From an uncultured Paracoccaceae bacterium (lineage in GTDB: Bacteria > Pseudomonadota > Alphaproteobacteria > Rhodobacterales > Rhodobacteraceae), in assembly GCA_913043905.1 (NCBI GenBank), contig CAJWNQ010000017.1:1-35460 (forward strand): a DNA stretch of 35,460 nt, in the 5' to 3' direction. How positions within the stretch are numbered: position 1 is the first letter of the stretch; every line of letters starts with the position of its first letter. Below, in pieces: positions 1 to 6,483 of the stretch. The notes under the pieces are model-generated. The model saw only the letters and a program-made list of their open reading frames with translations. It was not told the origin of the DNA and made no database searches. A program made the position numbers and the translations under genes.

Positions 1-215
1 CTGCGGGCCTTTTAGGTTGTGGCGTTCGATCGAAAATTGAAACTTTATAATCTTTAATGTTTTGCTAATATTTTTCAATTGATACCTCGCTTTACGAGAA
101 TATCCTGTTACCCACAAATATTCACATTGTCACATACCACAGTATATACTCCCACATCATATGTTAACAAAATATGCTTACATATCAGATGGTTACATGG
201 ATATTTGTGAAAAAA
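1..215. other. left-edge intergenic DNA, no gene supported
   Basis: AT-rich DNA between the window edge and the first tRNA gene. One plus-strand frame is open from base 3 to a TAA near base 48 and could be the last 15 or so codons of a gene lying outside the window, but it is too short to identify. I see no RNA gene, repeat or convincing terminator in the rest. Confidence 0.4.
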
Positions 216-292
216 TGGTGCACCCGAGAGGATTCGAACCTCTGGCCACCTGATTCGAAGTCAGGTACTCTATCCAGCTGAGCTACGGGTGC
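216..292 (-). tRNA. tRNA-Arg (anticodon TCG)
   Basis: The minus strand folds as a complete cloverleaf. The acceptor stem GCACCCG pairs with CGGGTGC, followed by discriminator A and an encoded CCA (216-218). The anticodon stem CCTGA/TCAGG encloses the loop CTTCGAA, giving anticodon TCG, which reads CGA arginine codons. The T-arm has the usual TTCGAAT loop. It matches the tRNA-Arg at 2553-2629 through the acceptor stem, D-arm and anticodon stem, differing at anticodon position 34, one variable-loop base and the T-stem. Confidence 0.95.
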
Positions 293-472
293 ACTTTCTA
301 ATAACAAAATTCACTACGGTAACGTCCCGTAATTTATAAATATTTAGTCACATGGTTAGCTCGGCCTGTCAATCCACGAAGTATATTTTAAGAGAGTAGT
401 TGCTTAGCTTAGAAGCTCTTCATCAAAGAGGCCTAAATACATATTACTTTCTAGAGGCAGTTTTATTGAAAA

Positions 473-1024
473 TTAATTTCTAACCATTCTAGAAAATTTA
501 AACAAATAAATGAGCATAACCATTAAAATTATTTGTCCAGAAATGTCTCCAATAATAAATTGAAAAACAGTTATATTGAGAAAACTCATATTTAAAATAT
601 AATTAGTAATTACACTACTTGAAACTGACCCAATTACACCAGAGAATAATAAAAGTTTCCACTCTTTTTCTAAAATACCTTTAAATGCTCTAGAAGCTAA
701 TTGGACGGCAATCAGGCAACAGACCAAATGTATTATTGGTTGAATAGGATTAAGTGGAATTCCATTGCCATATACGTCAATAAACCACATCAGATATACT
801 GATGGCAGTAGTAGTGGCAAGGCTTTCCAGCCATAATAATATATAGCTAAAATGCGAATTCCGTGTGGTAAAAATAATATGCTAGCAGACCTATTATTAG
901 GGAAAGCTATATCTTGGATAGGTGAAATTAATCCACTGGTGACTGTGTAGCTAGCTATGTAAGCTAGACTAACAATTATAAAGGTTCCAATGCTATCACT
1001 GATAATTTGTTTCAAATTTCGCAA
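473..1024 (-). CDS. small multi-pass membrane protein under TPP riboswitch control (copy 1)
   Basis: An integral membrane protein of 183 residues with about five or six hydrophobic segments: roughly 12-33, one or two within 48-82, 96-113, 123-141 and 152-176. The central stretch with PHGIR, YYYGWKALP and LLPS resembles the core of MASE1-type sensor membrane domains, but no signalling domain is attached; that resemblance is from memory and is weak. The size also fits a small vitamin transporter of the S-component type. The leader carries a TPP riboswitch (1104-1188), so I infer a role in uptake or sensing of thiamine or a precursor. The start is TTG at 1024, with GGGA seven bases upstream. Copy 2 begins at the equivalent of the TTG at 1015, so that start is possible. 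Copy 2 at 1274-1822 is about 85% identical over the first 131 residues by my count. Substrate and function are unknown. Confidence 0.8.
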   Translation of the reverse strand: MRNLKQIISDSIGTFIIVSLAYIASYTVTSGLISPIQDIAFPNNRSASILFLPHGIRILAIYYYGWKALPLLLPSVYLMWFIDVYGNGIPLNPIQPIIHLVCCLIAVQLASRAFKGILEKEWKLLLFSGVIGSVSSSVITNYILNMSFLNITVFQFIIGDISGQIILMVMLIYLFKFSRMVRN

Positions 1025-1030
1025 TTGTTA

Positions 1031-1103
1031 TTCCCAATCTTTCATTAAAAAGGCAGATAGAACATAAGGAAATAGCTATTGAACTAATATATTGGTTCAA
1101 ATT
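1031..1103 (-). promoter_or_regulatory. leader between TPP riboswitch and copy-1 start; candidate translational switch
   Basis: In the RNA, UUUCCU (1072 down to 1067) can pair with AGGAAA at the 3' end of the riboswitch (1112-1107). It can instead pair with the Shine-Dalgarno-like GGGAA (1035-1031) ahead of the TTG start. The first pairing would compete with closing helix P1 when TPP is absent. The second would hide the ribosome site when TPP is bound. A short hairpin (1079-1100, TTGAAC/GTTCAA) lies between, with no U-run, so a terminator is unlikely. The mechanism is inferred from base pairing only. Confidence 0.4.
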
Positions 1104-1188
1104 CTGTTTCCTACGCCGGTCCTAACCAGTTCAGGTTCAATGGGTTAACGCTGTGCGTTTCTCAGCCTTTAATCAGGCACCCCAACAG
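1104..1188 (-). promoter_or_regulatory. TPP (THI-box) riboswitch
   Basis: The minus strand shows the conserved elements of the thiamine pyrophosphate riboswitch in order: GGGGTGC, the CTGAGA box, an ACCCATTGAACCTGAACTGG segment matching the usual ACC(N)TTGAACCTGATCTGG, then GCCAGCGTAGG as CCGGCGTAGGAAA. The closing helix P1 can form between CTGTT (1188-1184) and AACAG (1108-1104). In characterised cases TPP binding lowers expression of thiamine synthesis or uptake genes. The next gene downstream on this strand is the membrane protein at 473-1024. Confidence 0.93.
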
Positions 1189-1190
1189 TA

Positions 1191-1220
1191 ATATTATCAA
1201 GTATATTTACAAATAAACAA
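1191..1220 (-). promoter_or_regulatory. likely promoter of the riboswitch-membrane protein transcript
   Basis: The minus strand has TTGTTT (1220-1215) and TAATAT (1196-1191) separated by 18 bases. A start point about six bases further on falls at or just before helix P1 of the riboswitch. The -10 box matches the sigma-70 consensus well and the -35 box only partly. The placement relative to the riboswitch is the main support. Confidence 0.5.
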
Positions 1221-1273
1221 TATTTGCATTAATAAAATCAGGTATCATCTTTATACAACTTATTAAATTATTA

Positions 1274-1822
1274 TTATTTCTTCAATGGATGAGTAACTCT
1301 GTAATATGTCCAATAACTGAACATAATCATTAAAGCCATTTGTCCAGAAATGCCTCCAATAATAAATTGAAAAACAGTTATATTGAAAAAACTCATATCC
1401 AAAATATAATTAGTAATTATACTACTTTAAACTGACCCAATTACACCAAAGAATAATAAAAGTTTCCACTCTTTTTCTAAAATACCTTTAAATGCTCTAG
1501 AAGCTAATTGGACGGCAATCAGGGAGCAGACCACACTTATTATTGATTGAATAGGATCAAGTAGAATTCCATTGCCATATACATCAATATACCACATTAA
1601 ATACACTGATGGCAGTAGTAGTGGTAAGGCTTTCCAGCCGTAATAATATGCAGCTAAAATGATAATTCCGTGTGGTAAAAATAATATGTCAGCAACCGTA
1701 CTATTAGGAAAAATCATACCCTGAACGGGTGAAATTAACCCAATGGTGACTGTGTAGCTAGCTATGTAAGCTAGACTAACAATTATAAAGGCTCCAATGC
1801 TATCGCTGATAATTTGTTTCAA
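1274..1822 (-). pseudogene. copy 2 of the small membrane protein, interrupted by a nonsense codon
   Basis: A paralogue of the 473-1024 gene. Codons 1-131 are open from a TTG at 1822, then a TAA stands at 1429-1427 where copy 1 has TCA, a single base change. Beyond it the same frame continues without a shift for about 50 codons that still match copy 1 (SSIITNYIL, then NITVFQFIIGGISGQ) and ends at TAA 1276-1274. The full length would be 182 residues, as in copy 1. It lacks its own riboswitch. Its TTG overlaps the TGA of the upstream regulator gene, so it was probably translated by coupling. A truncated 131-residue product missing the last two hydrophobic segments is possible, as is a sequencing error. 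I call it a recent pseudogene. Confidence 0.7.
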
Positions 1823-2112
1823 ATTTCACAAATTAAAAATAATCCAACTTTTTTTACATCTGAATGTTTGATGAAACCCTTAGACTCTATTGCTTTCAGA
1901 GCCCTAAAAAATGTGGGTCGTGACATGTTCTGGGTAAAAGGATGTTCTATAATTAGTTTAGTCCCAGCAAGGCCATCTGAAGATTTTACATCTTGCGCTG
2001 CAAGATAAACAGCCTTTTCGACATTTGTCAGGGATGATAACCCAACATCTTGCTCCATGTCTTCGAGCATACGTTTTAAGAGGATTACTTTTTCTATAAG
2101 CTTAGACTTCAT
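1819..2112 (-). CDS. small winged-helix (MarR-like) DNA-binding protein
   Basis: A 97-residue protein with no membrane segment. Residues about 28-45 (LTNVEKAVYLAA) look like the first helices of a winged-helix fold. Residues about 60-80 (HPFTQNMSRPTFFRALKAIESKG) have the spacing of a helix-turn-helix, with SRPTFFRALK as the likely recognition helix. It would act in the cytoplasm as a transcription factor; no ligand domain is present. The start ATG is preceded by AAAGGAT. The gene ends in TGA overlapping the TTG start of the membrane-protein copy 2, so the two formed one operon and it may regulate that family. I do not recognise a named family; the regulator call comes from the helix pattern. 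Confidence 0.65.
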   Translation of the reverse strand: MKSKLIEKVILLKRMLEDMEQDVGLSSLTNVEKAVYLAAQDVKSSDGLAGTKLIIEHPFTQNMSRPTFFRALKAIESKGFIKHSDVKKVGLFLICEI

Positions 2113-2552
2113 GTAAAAATCCTTTTTTTAAAACATCTAATTAACTTATAATACAACATTATACTAAATTAATACTTTTATATAAATATTTTAGGAATAA
2201 AATTCTTAAAAGTGCCCCTCCCGTTAATAAAAGTGGAGGGGCGAGTAGAGTAGGGCAAGGGGAGGAAGCCAACTACCATGAAAATTAAGTCGGATTAATC
2301 TATGATTCGGCAACTAAAATTTTTATGATATTTTCTTTTAGTTAATTTATTTATATTAATTAAATATATATTTACAGTCGTTTCAATTCATCCTTGAGCC
2401 AATAAAATTTCAAATTTACTATAGTGTTAAATAATCTTAGGCTTTGAGTAATGAAGTTGTTAAATTAAGATTCACTTGTTTTTTCGCTCCAATTATAACT
2501 GTAAAACATGATTAATGGAAAAATTTTGGCAAAAGGCTATATTTTTTTATGA
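2113..2552. other. 440-base AT-rich intergenic region with one GC-rich hairpin
   Basis: This is the leader side of the regulator gene, running back to the second tRNA-Arg. Most of it is AT-rich and empty. The exception is a perfect 8-bp stem GCCCCTCC (2214-2221)/GGAGGGGC (2235-2242) with a 13-base loop. It is followed at 2259-2265 by GGGGAGG, which could compete for the same C-rich strand. A TATAAT-like box on the minus strand at 2163-2158 could serve the regulator gene, but no convincing -35 accompanies it. No coding remnant was recognised. Confidence 0.5.
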
Positions 2553-2629
2553 TGGTGCACCCGGCACGATTCGAACGTGCGGCCCCCTGATTCGTAGTCA
2601 GGTACTCTATCCAGCTGAGCTACGGGTGC
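2553..2629 (-). tRNA. tRNA-Arg (anticodon ACG)
   Basis: A complete minus-strand cloverleaf. Acceptor GCACCCG/CGGGTGC is followed by discriminator A and an encoded CCA (2553-2555). The anticodon stem CCTGA/TCAGG encloses CTACGAA, giving anticodon ACG. This is the usual bacterial tRNA-Arg whose A34 is deaminated to inosine, so it reads CGU, CGC and CGA. It is closely similar to the TCG tRNA at 216-292. Confidence 0.96.
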
Positions 2630-2696
2630 AGTAATGGCGATTTACTTGGACTACTGTCAGTTGGCAAGAGGCAATTTAAAGTTATTGAGCCAGTTG

Positions 2697-4280
2697 TTAC
2701 TTTCCTTTTAAATTAAAAGCTGCGGCTATTAATTCTCTAGTGTATTCTGATTTTGGATTTTCAAAAATTTCTTTGCTTGTACCAGTTTCTACTACGTCAC
2801 CTTTACACATGACTATAACCTTGTGACTTAGTGCACGAACAACTCTTAGATCGTGACTTATGAATAAATAGGCTAGTCCATATTTTTTTTGTAGCTGTCG
2901 TAAGAGATGAACTATTTGGACTTGAACAGTCATGTCCAAAGCTGAAGTTGGTTCATCTAAAATAAGAAGTTTAGGTTTTAAAATCATTGCGCGTGCAATT
3001 GCAATGCGTTGGCGTTGTCCTCCTGAAAACTCATGAGGATAACGATCTATCATATTAGACTGTAACCCCACCTCTATTAAAATATTTTTGACCATCTGGC
3101 GCCGATCTTGACCTTGATCTAGGCCATGAACATCTAGCCCCTCTGATACAATTTGTTCTATAGTGAAACGTGGTGAAAGAGATCCATATGGATCTTGGAA
3201 AACCATCTGCATATCTCGGCGTAAAGGTTTCAATTTTTTATTTGATAATCCATCTATATTTTTGTCCATGAACACTATTGAACCATTGGATGAAATTAGA
3301 CGCATTATTGCTAGAGCTAATGTAGTTTTGCCAGAACCACTTTCACCCACAACGCCAAGGGTTTCGCCTTCATGAATAGTTAAAGTGGTACTATTAACTG
3401 CTTTAACGTTACCTGTAACTTTGCGCATTATACCATTGAGAACGGGAAACCATACACGCAGCTCACTTGTACTAATAATTTTTTTAGCGACACCTTTTAT
3501 AGGATCTGGGCTGCCTGTTGGCTCTGCTTCTAATAGTTGTTTGGTATAAAGGTGTTTGGGGTTATTAAAAATTTCTATCGTTGGGCCAGTCTCTACAATT
3601 TTTCCATCTTTCATTACACAAACTCGATCTGCAATGCGTCGAACAACTCCCAAATCATGCGTGATGAACAACATTCCCATCCCTTCAGATTTTTGGATTG
3701 TTGCTAATAATTCTAAAATTTGGGCTTGTATGGTTACGTCCAAAGCAGTTGTAGGCTCATCTGCAATTAACAAATCAGGTTTATTTGCTAAAGCCATTGC
3801 AATCATAATTCGTTGCCGTTGGCCTCCAGAGAGTTGGTGGGGGTAATCAGTTAACCGCCGGTCTGCTTCATCTATGCCTACTTTAGATAGTAAATCTAAA
3901 ATCCGCAAACGAGCTTCCTGTCCTTTTACGCCTTGGTGTAGTGTAATACTTTCATTCAACTGATGCTCTATTGTGTGAAGCGGGTTGAGTGATGTCATGG
4001 GCTCTTGAAAAATAAAGCTTATATCATTACCTCTAATTTTTCGTAGGGTCGTATCTGATGCACCTATCATTTCCGTACCGCAATATTTTACAGATCCTGT
4101 AATTTTTGCAGAATCGCTAATCAGCTTTACTGTAGATAGTGCAGTGACTGATTTTCCTGAGCCACTTTCACCTACTAGGGCAACAGTTTCACCTTTTCTC
4201 AAACTAAGATTAACGTTTGATACAGCTTCATTACCATCAAAGTGAACAGATAGATTTTTGATCTCTAAAATCTGGTTCAT
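2697..4280 (-). CDS. yejF: oligopeptide-type ABC transporter, double ATP-binding protein (YejF-like)
   Basis: The ATPase subunit that powers the importer encoded by the three upstream genes. It is a 527-residue fusion of two ABC domains. The first has Walker A GESGSGKS (37-44), signature LSGGQRQR and Walker B LLIADEPTTALD. The second has Walker A GESGSGKT (about 313-320), signature FSGGQRQR and Walker B LLILDEPTSALD. Length and tandem layout fit the YejF/DppDF-fusion family, and both sites look intact. The ATG overlaps the TGA of yejE by four bases (ATGA), so translation is coupled; it is the last gene of the operon. The protein acts on the cytoplasmic face of the inner membrane. Substrate cannot be read from this subunit. 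Confidence 0.93.
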   Translation of the reverse strand: MNQILEIKNLSVHFDGNEAVSNVNLSLRKGETVALVGESGSGKSVTALSTVKLISDSAKITGSVKYCGTEMIGASDTTLRKIRGNDISFIFQEPMTSLNPLHTIEHQLNESITLHQGVKGQEARLRILDLLSKVGIDEADRRLTDYPHQLSGGQRQRIMIAMALANKPDLLIADEPTTALDVTIQAQILELLATIQKSEGMGMLFITHDLGVVRRIADRVCVMKDGKIVETGPTIEIFNNPKHLYTKQLLEAEPTGSPDPIKGVAKKIISTSELRVWFPVLNGIMRKVTGNVKAVNSTTLTIHEGETLGVVGESGSGKTTLALAIMRLISSNGSIVFMDKNIDGLSNKKLKPLRRDMQMVFQDPYGSLSPRFTIEQIVSEGLDVHGLDQGQDRRQMVKNILIEVGLQSNMIDRYPHEFSGGQRQRIAIARAMILKPKLLILDEPTSALDMTVQVQIVHLLRQLQKKYGLAYLFISHDLRVVRALSHKVIVMCKGDVVETGTSKEIFENPKSEYTRELIAAAFNLKGK

Positions 4281-5398
4281 TTAAATGTCTTTCTTGGATC
4301 AAAGGCATCGCGAACACCTTCGAAGACGAAAACCAACAGTGAAAGCATAGTTGCTAAAGTGATAAACGCTGAGAAGGCTAGCCAAGGTGCTTGTAGATTA
4401 TTCTTTGCTTGTAGGGCCAATTCGCCAAGAGATGGATAACTTGGTGGTAAGCCATAGCCCAAGAAATCTAGTGTTGTTAACGTGCCAATTGATGCAGTGA
4501 TAGTGAATGGTAAAAATGTTAGTGTGGCTACCATTGCATTTGGTAATAGATGCCTAAACATGATTTTTATATCACTTACGCCCATTGCCCTAGCCGCACG
4601 AGTATATTCAAAATTGCGTGCGCGCAAAAACTCAGCGCGCACCACGCCCAATAAACCAGTCCAACTAAATAAAATTACTAAGAATACTAATATTGGAAAG
4701 GTTATGTTAAATAATGATGCCATTATAATAATAACATAAAGCATTGGCATTCCATCCCAAATTTCTACTAGTCTTTGAAGAATTAAATCAACCCAACCCC
4801 CAAAATAACCCATTACTGCACCAGCTGCGATTCCAATGACGGAGCTAAAAAATACTACTAGTAATCCAAATATTGTAGAGATGCGAAATCCATAGATTAT
4901 ACGTGCCACAACATCGCGGGTCTGATCATCAGTGCCTAAAAAATGGTTACTATCGGGTGCTGATGGAGCTCGCTCAATATCATAATTTATTGTATCAAAA
5001 CTATAAGGTATGGGGGCCCATAACATCCAACCTTTCATAATATCTGCGCCAGAAATTTTTGTTTTACCAGCTTCTAGAGCTGCGATTGTGGCTTCTGGTT
5101 CATCCAAACAAATTTCTAGACCGCCAGACCTTATCAAACATTGGGTTTCAATTTCTTTATAAATTGCTTCTGTTTGAAAATCACCACCAAAATAAAATTC
5201 AGAATAATATTTAAAGGCGGGTGAATGGATTTCACCTCTATAGCTTGCTAACAAGGGCTTATCATTTGCTATTAACTCTGCAAATAAGCATAAGAAAAAA
5301 ATTACCCCAAACATCCAGAGTGACCATAAAGCACGCCTGTTTGCTTTAAAATTTTGCCAACGCCTTGTTGCCAATGGTGTTTTAAATACTAATACCAT
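4277..5398 (-). CDS. yejE: oligopeptide-type ABC transporter permease (YejE-like)
   Basis: The second membrane subunit of the importer, 373 residues. An N-terminal hydrophobic segment (about 25-45) is followed by a large periplasmic loop of about 130 residues, then five hydrophobic segments in the C-terminal half with the BPD_transp_1 coupling loop (ARAMGVSDIKIMFRHLLPNA). The long loop with KISGADIMKG and GTDDQTRDVVARIIYG is typical of the YejE/DppC class. The ATG overlaps the last base of the yejB stop (TAATG). It pairs with YejB to form the channel. Confidence 0.92.
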   Translation of the reverse strand: MVLVFKTPLATRRWQNFKANRRALWSLWMFGVIFFLCLFAELIANDKPLLASYRGEIHSPAFKYYSEFYFGGDFQTEAIYKEIETQCLIRSGGLEICLDEPEATIAALEAGKTKISGADIMKGWMLWAPIPYSFDTINYDIERAPSAPDSNHFLGTDDQTRDVVARIIYGFRISTIFGLLVVFFSSVIGIAAGAVMGYFGGWVDLILQRLVEIWDGMPMLYVIIIMASLFNITFPILVFLVILFSWTGLLGVVRAEFLRARNFEYTRAARAMGVSDIKIMFRHLLPNAMVATLTFLPFTITASIGTLTTLDFLGYGLPPSYPSLGELALQAKNNLQAPWLAFSAFITLATMLSLLVFVFEGVRDAFDPRKTFK

Positions 5399-6483
5399 TA
5401 TGTTTCACGGTTTCCAAAATCAATGCGAGGGTCAATCCAGATATAAGTCAGATCTGAAAGCAATTTTATAAGTAACCCTATTAAAGCAAATATATATAAT
5501 GTTGCAAAAAATACTTGATAGTCGCGGTTTACTGCTGCTTCATAACCAAGAAGACCTAACCCATCTAGAGAAAATATTACTTCAATAATGAGAGATCCAC
5601 CAAAGAAAATACCAACAAATAATGCTGGAAATCCACTTATAACTATTAGCATGGCATTTCGAAAAACATGTCCATAAAACACCTTAAATTCGGTTAGTCC
5701 TTTTGCTCGGGCTGTCATTACATATTGTTTGTTAATTTCGTCTAAAAAACTATTTTTAGTTAAAAGTGTTAAAGTAGCAAAAGCAGCAATTGTTGATGTT
5801 AAAATTGGTAGTGCCGCATGCCAGAAATAATCAATAATACGCTCAAATATACCAAAATTAGATGCTCCTTCAGACGATAACCCGCGCAAGGGAAAAATTT
5901 GCCAGTATGATCCGCCTGCAAACAATACAATTAGTAGAATGCCAAAAAGTAACCCAGGAATAGCATACGCTGCTATAATAATTCCAGATGTCCACACATC
6001 AAATGGAGACCCATCTTTAACTGCCTTGCGGATACCGAGGGGAATAGAAACCAAATAGGCTAGTAGTGTAGACCAAAGGCCAAGTGTTATTGATACAGGC
6101 ATTTTTTCAAGAATTAAATCAATAATAGTAATTGATCGAAAGTAACTTTCACCAAAATCAAATCGTGCGTAGTTCCACAGCATTGTCAGAAACCGTTCAA
6201 CTGGAGGTTTGTCAAAGCCAAATTGTTTTTCTAAATCTGCAATTAGTTCGGGGGGTAATCCTCGGGCACCTTTATATTCGCTACTCTCAGATTGGCCTAC
6301 TGAATCATCACCGCTTCCTCCTGTAAACCGATCTGTAGCCCCTGCAGACCCATCCTCCATTTGTGCAATGATCTGTTCGATTGGTCCACCAGGAACAAAC
6401 TGAATTAATGCGAAATTAATAACCATAATTCCTATTAAGGTAGGTATTATTAAAAATAACCGTCTAAGAATGTAGGCTCCCAT
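5398..6483 (-). CDS. yejB: oligopeptide-type ABC transporter permease (YejB-like)
   Basis: The first membrane subunit of the importer, 361 residues. It opens with the class hallmark [10 protein letters not shown] and a first membrane helix (residues 9-30) ending in a GGP turn. A hydrophilic periplasmic loop (about 35-90) follows, then five further hydrophobic segments and the coupling motif [22 protein letters not shown]. The YejB/DppB family usually runs 340-365 residues, so it is full length. The ATG abuts the yejA stop directly, implying co-translation. It partners with YejE and docks on YejF. Confidence 0.93.
   Translation of the reverse strand: MGAYILRRLFLIIPTLIGIMVINFALIQFVPGGPIEQIIAQMEDGSAGATDRFTGGSGDDSVGQSESSEYKGARGLPPELIADLEKQFGFDKPPVERFLTMLWNYARFDFGESYFRSITIIDLILEKMPVSITLGLWSTLLAYLVSIPLGIRKAVKDGSPFDVWTSGIIIAAYAIPGLLFGILLIVLFAGGSYWQIFPLRGLSSEGASNFGIFERIIDYFWHAALPILTSTIAAFATLTLLTKNSFLDEINKQYVMTARAKGLTEFKVFYGHVFRNAMLIVISGFPALFVGIFFGGSLIIEVIFSLDGLGLLGYEAAVNRDYQVFFATLYIFALIGLLIKLLSDLTYIWIDPRIDFGNRET

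Noticed and set aside
1-48. Possible C-terminal tail of an upstream gene on the plus strand.
   Set aside because: Only about 15 codons are visible and nothing in them is diagnostic.
1427-1822. The 131-residue open frame as a normal, complete gene.
   Set aside because: Homology to copy 1 continues in frame past the stop to the same end point, so this is a truncated copy rather than a distinct short family.
216-2629. Integrative element bounded by tRNA genes.
   Set aside because: There is no integrase or other mobility gene, and the two tRNAs differ in the 3' T-stem, where a tRNA attachment-site repeat would be identical.
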